From the NCBI RefSeq assembly GCF_029382225.1, contig NZ_JARLTC010000026.1, positions 62,001-126,000 on the forward strand: a stretch of DNA of 64,000 nt, written 5' to 3'. Below the pieces are notes generated by a model. The model made no database searches. It had not been told where the DNA came from and was given only the letters and a program-made list of their open reading frames with translations. The position numbers and the translations under genes were made by a program. The first letter of the stretch is position 1. Every line of letters begins with the position of its first letter. Of this stretch, positions 27,201 to 34,267 are shown piece by piece. The DNA comes from Spongiactinospora sp. TRM90649 (GTDB lineage Bacteria; Actinomycetota; Actinomycetes; Streptosporangiales; Streptosporangiaceae).

Positions 27201-30200
27201 TTACGACGTGCTGGACCGGCTGGTGCGAACCGTCCTGCCGGATCGAACGGGCAGCAGCACGGCCTACGGCTTCGGCGCGGACCGCTCCGGCACGCGGCAG
27301 CTCTCGACGGCGGTCACCGACGCGGAGGGCAACACCAAGACCACCTATACCGACGTGCGGGAGCAGATCACCTCGGTACGCGAGCCGAGCGCGGTGAACG
27401 GCGGCCCGCCGATCTGGACCGGCTACACCTACGACCCGCTCGGTCAGCTCACCAGGGTCACCGACGACAAGAACAACCACACCATCAGCGCCTACGACGG
27501 CTTCGGCCGCCGTACCACGGTGACCAGTCCCGACTCCGGCCGGACCAGCACGGCCTACGACCTCGCCGGCAACACGATCAGTAAGATCACCGCCAACCTG
27601 GCGTACCAGGGCAAGAAGATCACCTACGGCTACGACTTCAACCGGCTGGTCTCGATCGACTATCCGATCTTCCAGCACAACGACGTCCGCTACACCTATG
27701 GCGGGCCCGGCGCGCAGTACAACACCGCCGGCCGGCTGGCCAAGATCGAGGACGCCGGGGGCGTGACCACCCGCCGGTACGGGCCGCTCGGTGAGATCGC
27801 CTTGGAGAGCAAGACGCTGCCGGGGCCCGGCCACTATCCGAGGACCTTCACCACGGGCTACAGCTACGACAGCCTCGGCAGGGTGCTCCAGCTCACCTAC
27901 CCCGACGGGGAGGTGCTCAGCTACGGCTATGACTCCGGCGGCCAGGTGATCTCGGCCACCGGCGTCAAGGGCTCCCACACCTACTCGTATCTGCGCGACA
28001 TGCACTACGACGAGTTCGAGCAGCGCACCCGCGTGTCGCTGGGCAACGGCACCACCACCACGTTCACCTACGACGCCGCCGACCGCAGCCTCGCGCTGCT
28101 CAACTCCACGCTGCCCACCGGGTACGAGTTCCAGCACCTGCGCTACGGCTACGACGACGTCGGAAACATCACACGCATCCAGAACGACACCGACATTCCC
28201 GGGTCGTCGACGACACCCGCGCTCGGCGGGCCGTCCACCCAGACCTTCGCCTACGACAACCTCTACCGGCTGACCCAGGCCGGCGGGCAGTACACGCCGG
28301 ACATTCACCGGACCGACACCTACGCGTCCCGCACCACCTACGACACCATCCACAACATCGTCGGCAAGCAGCAGCGCCACGCCATCGTCGCGAGCAACGG
28401 CAGCGAGTACGTGCGACCGGACACCACCTACTCCCACGTCTATGGTTTCGGTTCCCGCCCGCACGCGCCCGTCGACGTGGGCCCGCAGAGCATGCGGTAC
28501 GACCACAACGGCAACCTCGTCGACCAGTACCCGGCCCTGCCGGGCAAGCCCCGCCGCCAGTTGATCTGGGACGAGGACAACCGGCTGGCCTGCTCGCACG
28601 ACACCATCACGTTCGACACCAAACCGCAGACCCCCGCCGCCTGTGACGACTACTTCCTGCCGCCCACGGTGCGGTTCACCTACGACAGCCAGGGCCAGCG
28701 GGTCGTCAAGGACGGTCACCAGACCACCCTGTATCCGAACCAGAACTACACGACGCGCAACCTGACCGATTACAAACACGTTTTCATCGGCACCACCCGG
28801 ATCGCCACGAAGACCGCCAGACCGAGCACCGTCTACGAGAAGGACCAGTTCTTCTATCACGGCGACCAGATCGGCTCGACCACCTTCGGTACCGACGGCG
28901 GCGGCCGGCTGGCCGAGCACCTCAACTACTTCCCCAGCGGGGAGACCTGGATCGAGGAGAGCCCCGGCCGGCCCGACCCCTATCAGTTCACCGGCAAGGA
29001 ACTCGACCCGGAGACCGGCTACTACTACCACGGCGCCCGCTACTACGACCCTCGCCTGGGCCTGTGGAAATCCGCCGACCCGATCATCGGCGACTATCTC
29101 GACGGCCAGGGCAACGACGGCGTCTACAACCCCGGCAATCTCAACCTCTACGGCTACGGTTACAACAACCCCGTCCAGAACACCGATCCCGACGGCAACC
29201 TGGTCTTCCTGATCCCGGCCGCCATCCTGGTCGGCAAGGGCGTCATGTGGGGCATGACCGCCTACGCGGCCTACCAGGGCGCGCGATCGGTGGTCAACAC
29301 GGCCACCGACATCGCCGAGGGACGTAAGACCTGGCAGGAGGGGGCCACCGAGGCGGGCTGGGCCCTGGCCGAGGCCGGCGCGGAGGCAACCCTCGGCAGG
29401 CTCAGGGTGGTCGAACGCACCGCCGAGTGGGTCGGCAACACCCAGGTGGGCAGACGCGCCACCAACTGGGCCGCCGAGAAGGCGGGCGACCTCTACGACG
29501 CGGCCCGGCAGAAGTGGGGCAGGTCCGGTGGTTGCCTGAACAGCTTCACCCCCGGCACCGGCGTGCTGATGGCGGACGGCACGGCCAAGCCGATCGAGGA
29601 GGTCGAGCTCGGCGACGAAGTCCTCGCCACCGATCCCGAGACCGATCGGACCGAGGCCAAGGCGGTCACCGATCTGATCCTCGGCGAAGGGGACAAGGAT
29701 CTGGTCGAGATCTCCGTCGACATCGACGGTGATCGCGGCGACCGTACCGCCGACATCACCGCGACCGACGGCCACCCCTTCTGGGTGGCCGGGGAGAACC
29801 GCTGGGTCGATGCCGGAGAGCTCAAGCCCGGCATGTGGTTCCGCACGTCCACCGGCGCGTACGTGCGGGTGGACGCGGTCAGCGAGCGGACCGCGCAACG
29901 ACGGGTGCACAACCTGACGGTCGAGGACATCCACACCTTCTACGTGCTGGCGGGCACCACACCGATCCTGGTCCACAACAGCGGCCCGTGTCCGATCGGC
30001 ACCGAGGTCCGTGTCAACAGCGGTGGTCTCGCCACCCTGGCGTTCGAATTCCGCAGAAGCCAGAAGATGAACACGTCCGGGCGGAACGTCGCGGTGGCGC
30101 GGGTGTCCGGATCGGACAAGCCGATCTACGGCCGAAGCGGTGACGGCGCCCACTCCGAGGATGAGATCATCGCGCAGTTGAAGCCGGGGCAGAAGATCCT

Positions 30201-30393
30201 GGAGCTGTACTCTGAGCGCCAGCCGTGCCCCCGGTGCAACGGCCGCCTCGGCCCGCACATGGCGGACGACGCGGCGGTGACCTGGTCCGTCCCCTGGGGC
30301 GACCCGGCCACCGAGGTGGGGAGACTGATGAATTCCCAGTCGAACGAACGGCTGAGAGAAATGCTGGCCAGGGCCCTCGGCTACAAGGACTGA
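21247..30393 (+). CDS. Giant secreted SpvB/RHS polymorphic toxin with Hint domain and deaminase-like C-terminus, about 3048 aa
   Basis: Order: signal peptide (ISRFLCVFTCLALLATGVAP); a beta domain (21440-21820); a SpvB-like domain (ARLSYPIELPGGRADLEPSL, near 21950); six DxNxDGxxD calcium-type motifs (near 23035, 23285, 24970, 25270, 25500, 25755); YD/RHS repeats such as YDGLGNVTK, YDDAGRV and YDSLGRVLQL (25900-28740); the RHS core ending YYYHGARYYDPRLGLWKSAD (28850-29100); a Hint domain (29533-29979); and a 138-residue toxin tip. By analogy with RHS/Tc toxins, the repeats form a shell round the tip until Hint cleaves it off. GTG 21247 has GGAG 9 nt upstream; GTG 21241 and ATG 21193 are alternatives. 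A candidate immunity gene follows. Confidence 0.9.
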   Translation: MISIISRFLCVFTCLALLATGVAPMMRPAAAQTVSPGCAPGSPASSAAEAARPAYRATAEGGTAKTITYDDVRLEIGAKALGGRTEIGITPLAKGQLPVLGAGMENVTEGPRAGYRFTPTPFRFEKEITISLPYDAAKLTAAGLTPQDVRTFYFDERDDCWRALTRVGVDTEQGLIVSRTDHFTDMVNATVSAPEGPDQVSFDPTRITGIQAADPSANLNQIAAPTANELGEARLSYPIELPGGRADLEPSLAVEYSSAAVNGWMGVGWDLSVPSISIDTRWGVPRYDARNESETYLFGGEQLTPVAHRGAVRPRTADKVFRQRVEGRFARIVRKGDSPKTYTWEVTEKSGTHRRYGGEGAVLADDAGNVFSWALREVRDPNGNTMRYQHTTVEDTGVPGGSVAGRALYPKKITYTGRGDADGPYSVTFVRDRELAEERRSDVSIDALGGFKRVVADLLRRVEVRLGDRPIRRYDFGYTQGAFQKTLLKTIQQYDAAGKLFNTHELGYFDDIRDATGKYTAFQRVDWSSPDDDLSNRVVNGVRPGAGEAGALNGNTSRSAGGHLYVGWGASASKSGSVGVKAGFGKGSDEGLLALVDVDGDTLPDKVFKGGGGYVFRKNLSRPGGEPRFAAQTTPLRNLPGIFAQSSSTRTIGVEAYPGAAVQLDHVDTISTTNRYFTDVNADGVVDLVNGENVLFGRVGADGVPVFGAVSDTPVPIGASKVDAEGLLSDYSADIERRKQSFPLVDTLRRWTAPYDGTVSVTGAVRLAEVEGELPAFARPDGVRVAVQHEDSELWSARITDHTEHTPQGVDAVQVGKGDHLYFRVGSVMDGAADRVTWNPKITYTGLPETADANGLPLTTYTAADDFTLAGRAARVTVPRDGTLTLGGALTKSAVTTDDLTVRVTRAGETVFEKRVEAAFTGEVPVAATVPVTKGQVLAWRVQTDSPIDVTALTWTPTAAYAETSPVPGEFGQEFSAPYDISTFTAASGAAPPRPYTVSTGGTLTVTPRPVAADGATGQVVFTVKRRGALLAKQAVTLGAEPVPIQVEAATGDGLFFDFSTAAPGVLTGASVLVGEAEAAATVHSPEPEGVYGRPYRGWAYAGYNGNGDRATRPIRQGDLEKADDVQAQLPQSVDPERDRAEFEQDPKVTPPNAVLFVPQPDRKRWASGEDLWISGGTVTSSRLGGQAIGLPAASDVSGPRAVPRMSRSQQISVTGGVGGGVGTVGGSVATGTSRGELDFIDMNADGFPDVLGPGGIQYTGPSGVLGETRGDMPGRAVRTSKNVSGNANAGSAARTITTGRGEAAPGGTNTANTSASGNDMPPLGIGGNLGSGTSDAESDLLDINGDGLPDRVYENGRAALNLGYRFAAPEPWPGGPLNDGSSDNTGVNIGFNTDFYGFAGGASLNQGDSSTSATLADVNGDGLADRVFAGSPIRVAINTGSGFAAPVEFGGSLSGVNADVNARLGAGVYFTISIPILFGFIIVNPGADTSTGASRAAQMLRDINGDGFADHLASSADDRLTVAANQTGRTNLLRSVERPLGSAIELDYTRDGNTYDQPGSRYVLSSVKTDDGLAGDGADVQHTTFGYAGGVHDRLEREFTGYATVKAQVRYRNGGVYRTITSEYDTGGHYTRGLVTRVLTADGQDRPFTETLHTYELRDVATGEAGDGDSTTAAIFPMPVRKDQRWYEGQNQPGKQTRTEMVYDGLGNVTKTTDQGESGVADDVVATTGYADCADAYIVGVANRSEVRGGGRVMRRSEATVDCATGNVTQHRARLDDAGPVAVTDATYHPGGTLATLTGPVNHRGQRYQATYGYDEVTGTYVTSTKDSYGYESSATYDLRFGEAETSVDINGQRLVYAYDDAGRVATVTGPHDHGAGRPTIAFDYHPEAAVPYATTRHLDRAADGSVKADTIDTVTFTDGLARVVQTKKDARIGGVDGMTVSGRMVFDEFGRTSEQYYPLGEPKGAGNVAFNPAFDTVRPTTNGYDVLDRLVRTVLPDRTGSSTAYGFGADRSGTRQLSTAVTDAEGNTKTTYTDVREQITSVREPSAVNGGPPIWTGYTYDPLGQLTRVTDDKNNHTISAYDGFGRRTTVTSPDSGRTSTAYDLAGNTISKITANLAYQGKKITYGYDFNRLVSIDYPIFQHNDVRYTYGGPGAQYNTAGRLAKIEDAGGVTTRRYGPLGEIALESKTLPGPGHYPRTFTTGYSYDSLGRVLQLTYPDGEVLSYGYDSGGQVISATGVKGSHTYSYLRDMHYDEFEQRTRVSLGNGTTTTFTYDAADRSLALLNSTLPTGYEFQHLRYGYDDVGNITRIQNDTDIPGSSTTPALGGPSTQTFAYDNLYRLTQAGGQYTPDIHRTDTYASRTTYDTIHNIVGKQQRHAIVASNGSEYVRPDTTYSHVYGFGSRPHAPVDVGPQSMRYDHNGNLVDQYPALPGKPRRQLIWDEDNRLACSHDTITFDTKPQTPAACDDYFLPPTVRFTYDSQGQRVVKDGHQTTLYPNQNYTTRNLTDYKHVFIGTTRIATKTARPSTVYEKDQFFYHGDQIGSTTFGTDGGGRLAEHLNYFPSGETWIEESPGRPDPYQFTGKELDPETGYYYHGARYYDPRLGLWKSADPIIGDYLDGQGNDGVYNPGNLNLYGYGYNNPVQNTDPDGNLVFLIPAAILVGKGVMWGMTAYAAYQGARSVVNTATDIAEGRKTWQEGATEAGWALAEAGAEATLGRLRVVERTAEWVGNTQVGRRATNWAAEKAGDLYDAARQKWGRSGGCLNSFTPGTGVLMADGTAKPIEEVELGDEVLATDPETDRTEAKAVTDLILGEGDKDLVEISVDIDGDRGDRTADITATDGHPFWVAGENRWVDAGELKPGMWFRTSTGAYVRVDAVSERTAQRRVHNLTVEDIHTFYVLAGTTPILVHNSGPCPIGTEVRVNSGGLATLAFEFRRSQKMNTSGRNVAVARVSGSDKPIYGRSGDGAHSEDEIIAQLKPGQKILELYSERQPCPRCNGRLGPHMADDAAVTWSVPWGDPATEVGRLMNSQSNERLREMLARALGYKD
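29533..29979 (+). other. Hint autoprocessing domain within the RHS toxin
   Basis: It begins CLNSFTPGTGVLMADGTAKP with the nucleophilic Cys (residue 2763), has the block-B TDGHPFWV motif and ends TPILVHN (Asn 2911) directly followed by Ser. All catalytic positions for N-S acyl shift and C-terminal Asn cyclisation are present, so self-cleavage releasing the tip is expected. Confidence 0.85.
29980..30393 (+). other. Deaminase-superfamily-like toxin tip of the RHS protein
   Basis: The final 138 residues hold a zinc-deaminase signature: His-Ser-Glu at AHSEDEII (His 2969, Glu 2971) and PCPRC (Cys 2994, Cys 2997), separated by LELYSERQ. H-x-E plus P-C-x2-C are the zinc and proton-shuttle residues of cytidine-deaminase-fold toxins. 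The (Y)(S)ER-x-PC wording resembles XOO_2897-type deaminases more than the DddA/SCP1.201 group, but family placement needs a profile search. Confidence 0.75.
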
Positions 30394-30420
30394 TTCCTGT
30401 CGCCGGGTGACTCTCGGCAG

Positions 30421-30446
30421 GGCCGGCGTCCATCGGGACGCCGGCC
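30421..30446 (+). terminator. Hairpin between toxin and candidate immunity gene
   Basis: Perfect 11-bp arms GGCCGGCGTCC / GGACGCCGGCC with a 4-nt ATCG loop begin 28 nt after the toxin stop and are followed by TTGTC. It could terminate, attenuate or stabilise transcripts leaving the 9-kb toxin gene. Confidence 0.65.
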
Positions 30447-30472
30447 TTGTCAACGACGCACAGAGGATCGCA

Positions 30473-30847
30473 TTGATTCAGCACCGAATCCTGGCGGAGA
30501 AGGTAAAGTCCGCACTGGCCAGAGCCGGCCTGCCGATCGCGGCGACGCTCGATGGCGCGCTTTCCAGTGGCGTGTTCGTGGAAATCGTGGATGATGAGCG
30601 GCTTCCACCGGAGCTGTTGCTCAAGTGGCGGGTCCACCCGATTCTGCGGGAGCATTTCCTGGAAGTGGCCGCCGACCGGCTGCAGGGCGATCCGGTGGTC
30701 CGCGAGATGAAGCACGCCGAGCGGGCGATGAACACGGCGATCATCGCGATCCTGGAATTCTCCGGCTTCTCGGCGAGGGTGCTGGAGGATGAGCGGGTCG
30801 GCGAGATCCTGGTCGGTGAGTCCGGCCGTTCCGGTGCTGCTGGATAG
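30473..30847 (+). CDS. Candidate immunity protein for the RHS deaminase-like toxin, 124 aa
   Basis: The TTG at 30473 has AGAGGA 6 nt upstream and lies just past the hairpin; a GTG at 30407 would place that hairpin inside the gene and is less likely. The protein is small, cytoplasmic and mostly helical (MIQHRILAEKVKSALARAGL, then LKWRVHPILREHFLEVAADR, then FSGFSARVLEDERVGEILVG), with no signal peptide. I know no family for it. Position (80 nt after the toxin), size and orientation are those of a cognate immunity gene. That role is inference. Confidence 0.55.
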   Translation: MIQHRILAEKVKSALARAGLPIAATLDGALSSGVFVEIVDDERLPPELLLKWRVHPILREHFLEVAADRLQGDPVVREMKHAERAMNTAIIAILEFSGFSARVLEDERVGEILVGESGRSGAAG

Positions 30848-30980
30848 ATGATGGCCAGTGAATGGGCGGTAGAACGGCCTGTTCGCTCATGGACGGCGCG
30901 ACGCATGCTCTTTCTGACCGAACCGGGAAGGGGTAAAGGACGTCACTCCCTTTCCTGGATCTTTCAGCGGAAAGGGCGAA

Positions 30981-32408
30981 ATGAACAAGCGTCTTTTGGT
31001 CGCGTTATCCCTCTGCGTGGCCGTACCCGCGTCCGCGGGCGTCGCGAACGCGGGTAGCGCCGCTTCGGCGACCGGCGGCACTTCGACCGTCGTGCTGACC
31101 CGGGATCGGCAACCCCTGCTCGAACACCCCACGGTGGACAGGCTCCTCCAGGACGCGCGCGCATCGAAGACCCCCTTCAGGAAGGCCCTCGACGAGTACG
31201 CCAGGGAGACGGCGCGGCGGATCCCGGCGGCTCGGTCCGCGCTGCCCGACGGACCTGTCTCGGACCCGGTCGTCAAGATCGACGGAATCCCGCTGGCCGA
31301 GCTGATCGACCTGGCCCGCCTCGCCGAGGGCATGGGCATCACTCCGGAAGAGGCCGTCGGCCGGTACGCCTGGGCCCCCGCGGTCGCTCGGGTCGCCCAG
31401 CGGCTGACGAAGGAGCTCCCGGCCGAGGTGGCCGGGGCCGCCCTGGTCAAGGACGGCCGCGCGCTCCGGCTCGGCTTCAAGGGAGCCGTCCCGCGAAGGG
31501 CTGTCGAACTCGCGAGGACACTCCCCGGCGAAGTGCAGCTCGTCGGTGACAAGGGCTTCTCCACGGCGGAGCTCAAGGAGATCCGCGACAGCAACCACGC
31601 GGTACTCGCCGCGCGACCCAACGTGGAGCGGGTGAAGGGCACATACGACGCCGAGACCGGCACCGTCTCATTCAAGATCCAGCCGAAGCGGCCCGTCGGC
31701 GAGGACCTTCGCGCCGACCTGCGACCGGCGGAGCCGGCGAATCCCCGCATCACGATCGACGTCAGTGTCGTCGATGACCTGGGCATCAAGGAGAAGGACG
31801 ACAACCTGCGCGGTGGCGGGTTCTCCTACCTTGAGGACGACACCCCATGGTGCACAATGGGCTTCAGCGTCATCCGCACCAACGGCACGCGAGGCATCAC
31901 CACGGCGAAGCACTGCGCCGACGATGCGGCCATCCAGTACGCCAACCACCCCGACGACGACACCGGCAGGACGACGGTGACCCGGTCGGCCCGCGCCGCC
32001 AGCTACGACATGGCGCGGTACCAGGGGGGCGACTTCACCTACACCCGCACCTTCTACTACGAGCTCAACCAGTCGCGCTACGTGACCCACGCCGCCTATC
32101 CCACGGTCATCGACATGCCGATGTGCGCGTTCGGCCGGGCCAGCGCGGAGGACGACGGGGTCGGTACGGCGTGCGGCGTGGTGACCGACACCGACGTGTG
32201 GTGGGACGAGGGTTACGAGGACAACTTCGAGACGAACTTCGACCGGATCGGCGGCGACAGCGGCGGCCCGGTCTACTGGGGCTCCACAGCGTATGGCCTG
32301 GTGTACGCGGGCACCGAGGGCTTCACCTTCAGCGCGAAGATCGCGAACGTCGACCAGCCCGGCGGCTTCGGCGGCAACTGGCGGGTCTGGACCTGCCCCA
32401 CCTGCTGA
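30981..32408 (+). CDS. Secreted S1-family (streptogrisin-like) protease, 475 aa
   Basis: Signal peptide MNKRLLVALSLCVAVPASAG; a long pro-region of about 230 residues including the RPNVERVKGTYDAETGTVSF segment typical of streptogrisin propeptides; then the protease domain with His311 in ITTAKHC, Asp343 in SYDMARYQ and Ser427 in GGDSGGPV. Lys replaces the usual Gly before His. Two disulfides are likely in the mature part. GGAAAGGG lies 5 nt before the ATG. It follows the toxin/immunity pair on the same strand, 130 nt on; whether it processes the RHS protein is speculation. Confidence 0.85.
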   Translation: MNKRLLVALSLCVAVPASAGVANAGSAASATGGTSTVVLTRDRQPLLEHPTVDRLLQDARASKTPFRKALDEYARETARRIPAARSALPDGPVSDPVVKIDGIPLAELIDLARLAEGMGITPEEAVGRYAWAPAVARVAQRLTKELPAEVAGAALVKDGRALRLGFKGAVPRRAVELARTLPGEVQLVGDKGFSTAELKEIRDSNHAVLAARPNVERVKGTYDAETGTVSFKIQPKRPVGEDLRADLRPAEPANPRITIDVSVVDDLGIKEKDDNLRGGGFSYLEDDTPWCTMGFSVIRTNGTRGITTAKHCADDAAIQYANHPDDDTGRTTVTRSARAASYDMARYQGGDFTYTRTFYYELNQSRYVTHAAYPTVIDMPMCAFGRASAEDDGVGTACGVVTDTDVWWDEGYEDNFETNFDRIGGDSGGPVYWGSTAYGLVYAGTEGFTFSAKIANVDQPGGFGGNWRVWTCPTC

Positions 32409-32431
32409 TCAAAGCGTCACCGGCCGGCGCG

Positions 32432-33511
32432 TCACCGGCGGGCCTTGAGCACGGCGTCCACCAGGCGGTCCACCGGGATGCCGGGCGAGCGGCGGCCGAG
32501 CCGTCCGGTCATGGTGGTGGCCGCGACCAGGGTGTTGAGGACCGCCTCCTCGACGGCGTGTACCACGGCGGCGAAGAAGCCGTCGATCCGGTTCCACGGG
32601 ATGTGACGAAGGTGGTCGTAACCGGGCTCGCCCCGAGGAAACTCCGAAGGGGTGAGCACGTTGCCGGTGGAGAACGCCAGGAAGAGGTCACCGGAGAAGT
32701 GGGATCCCGTGGTGCCGGTGCGGGCCAGGCCGAGCGGGACGCGTCTGGCCAGCGCCGCGCACTGGCCGGGCAGCAGCGGGGCGTCGGTGGCGACGACGAC
32801 GATCACCGAGCCCGCGCCGGGCGGGTTCCGCGATTCGCCGCGCTCCATCGGGTTCTCCTCGGCGAGCAGCGCGCCGACCGGCACCCCGCACACCGTGAGC
32901 TCCCCACGGGAGCCGAAGTTGGCCTGCACGAACGCGCCGACCGTGTAGGCGTCGGCGCCGTAGCGCACCACCCGGGAGGCGGTGCCGTTGCCGCCCTTGA
33001 AGCCGTAGCAGTTCATCCCGGTGCCGCCGCCGACCGAGCCCTCCACGACGGGGCCGCCGGTCGCGGCGTCGATGGCGGCCACGGCGTGCTCGGGCCGCAC
33101 GTGCGGGCCGTTGATGTCGTTGAGGTAGCCGTCCCAGGTCTCGGCCACGACGGGCAGCAGCCACTCCTCGGCGACCTGCGGCTTCTCCCGCGCGACCCAG
33201 TCGATCACGCCCCGGTGGCAGGGGCCGATGGCGTGCGTGTTGGTGATCAGCACCGGGAGCCGCACGGACCCGATCTCGTCGAGCAGCGCCGTGCCCGTCA
33301 TCTCGCCGTTGCCGTTCAGCGAGAAGCGTCCGGCCGCGACCGGCAGGTGGACGTCCTCGCGGCGGCGCGGCAGTATCGCGGTCACGCCGGTGCGGACGTC
33401 CTCGCCCTCGATCAGCGTGGTGTAGCCGACCTCGACGCCGGGCACGTCGGTGATCGCGTTGAGCGGGCCGGTGTCTCCGGTCAGGGGCAGGCCGAGGTCA
33501 CGGGCGCGCAT
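32432..33511 (-). CDS. P1/S58-family (DmpA/BapA-type) aminopeptidase, 359 aa
   Basis: DmpA fold: LNAITDVPGVEVGYTTLIEG at the start, GGGTGMNCYGFKGG in the middle, and the self-cleavage site Gly234-Ser235 in PGAGSVIVVVATDAP. In this family that Ser becomes the new N-terminal nucleophile of the beta subunit. Relatives remove N-terminal D-residues or beta-amino acids; BapA types cleave beta-alanyl peptides. Cytoplasmic, no signal peptide. Its ATG overlaps the TetR stop as TGATG, so it is coupled to its regulator. The beta-alanine catabolic genes nearby suggest beta-alanyl peptides as substrates (inference). Confidence 0.88.
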   Translation of the reverse strand: MRARDLGLPLTGDTGPLNAITDVPGVEVGYTTLIEGEDVRTGVTAILPRRREDVHLPVAAGRFSLNGNGEMTGTALLDEIGSVRLPVLITNTHAIGPCHRGVIDWVAREKPQVAEEWLLPVVAETWDGYLNDINGPHVRPEHAVAAIDAATGGPVVEGSVGGGTGMNCYGFKGGNGTASRVVRYGADAYTVGAFVQANFGSRGELTVCGVPVGALLAEENPMERGESRNPPGAGSVIVVVATDAPLLPGQCAALARRVPLGLARTGTTGSHFSGDLFLAFSTGNVLTPSEFPRGEPGYDHLRHIPWNRIDGFFAAVVHAVEEAVLNTLVAATTMTGRLGRRSPGIPVDRLVDAVLKARR

Positions 33512-34125
33512 CAGTTCTCCAGTTCGCAGCGGGTGGCGTCGGTGGCGTAGGCGATGAGCATCGCCTCGGCCGCGGCCGGGGTGAACGTGGGGACGGCCTG
33601 CGTGAGGTGCAGGCCCAGGCCGTCCTCCATGGCGACGAGGCCGCGCGCGATGGTGGCGGCGTCACGGGTCAGGTCGAACACGCCGGTGGCCGCGCCGGTT
33701 TCGAGGATGGCGGTGTAGAGGCCGGCCTGGCGCTCGTACAGGCGGATGTGCTGGGCGGCGTAGGCGGGGGTACGGCGTGCGTGCGCGCCGAGTTCGTAGA
33801 GCAGCACGCACAACTGGTCGTCCTGGCCGCTGGGCAGGCCGGCCTTGATGGTGCCGACCAGCTTGCGGCGCGGGTCGGGCTCACGCCGGGCCGCCTCCTC
33901 GCGGTCCACGCAGAAGCGTTCGACGGCGTCGCGCTGCACCTCGTACAGCAGGTCGGCGAGCGTCGGGAAGTAGTACAGGACCGAGCCGGTGGACATCTCG
34001 GCCTGGTCGGCGACGTCGCGCAGCCGCAGGTCGAGCACGCCCCGGTCGAGGACGGCCTGACGGGCCGCGGCGACGAGCTCGCCGCGCCGCTGATGTGCTC
34101 GGCTTGGTCGTGGCATGACGGTCAT
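33511..34125 (-). CDS. TetR-family regulator, 204 aa
   Basis: N-terminal HTH (ELVAAARQAVLDRGVLDLRL, then VADQAEMSTGSVLYYFPTLA, the recognition helix with the family's YYxF) and a helical ligand domain with many aromatic positions. Related regulators act on amino-acid or polyamine use. It shares a transcript with the P1 peptidase and is divergent from the APC permease, so it probably controls the shared 34126-34267 region. A start four codons in (ATG 34116) is possible. Confidence 0.85.
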   Translation of the reverse strand: MTVMPRPSRAHQRRGELVAAARQAVLDRGVLDLRLRDVADQAEMSTGSVLYYFPTLADLLYEVQRDAVERFCVDREEAARREPDPRRKLVGTIKAGLPSGQDDQLCVLLYELGAHARRTPAYAAQHIRLYERQAGLYTAILETGAATGVFDLTRDAATIARGLVAMEDGLGLHLTQAVPTFTPAAAEAMLIAYATDATRCELEN

Positions 34126-34222
34126 TTTTCAACCGAACATAAAGGAAAGCAAGACCGTGTTTTGCGATGACCTACCGTGACCTAGTCGTGCTCAGGTGTG
34201 GTATTGACGTCACCGGGGGGCG

Positions 34223-34249
34223 AGTTCTTTGATGGCGACTCAAAGAACT
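34223..34249. promoter_or_regulatory. Perfect 9-bp inverted repeat before the APC permease
   Basis: AGTTCTTTG (34223-34231) and CAAAGAACT (34241-34249), separated by 9 nt, end about 7 nt before the permease ribosome-binding site. It may be an operator for the divergent TetR or a leader hairpin. TGACGTCA at 34205-34212 is a second, shorter palindrome nearby. Confidence 0.55.
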
Positions 34250-34267
34250 GCGAACGAGGAGGCCGCC

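Noticed and set aside
29533..29979. Hint domain as a splicing intein inserted in a host gene
   Set aside because: It lies between the RHS core and a small toxin tip, the usual place of autocleaving Hint domains in polymorphic toxins; there is no conserved protein to rejoin.
29980..30393. Naming the tip a DddA-type double-stranded DNA deaminase
   Set aside because: The HSE ... YSER-x-PCPRC wording differs from the HVE ... C-x2-C context of DddA/SCP1.201; only the superfamily level is supportable by eye.
25240..30453. A very long open frame antisense to the RHS toxin
   Set aside because: It is a mirror of the strong G/C third-position bias of the toxin gene; its Val/Gly/Arg-rich translation has no domain and no ribosome-binding site.
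30407..30847. GTG 30407 as start of the immunity candidate
   Set aside because: It lacks a ribosome-binding site and would place the terminator-like hairpin inside the coding sequence.
30981..32408. The S1 protease as part of the toxin operon that processes the RHS protein
   Set aside because: Only adjacency supports it; exported S1 proteases are common elsewhere in the window and the toxin already has a Hint domain.
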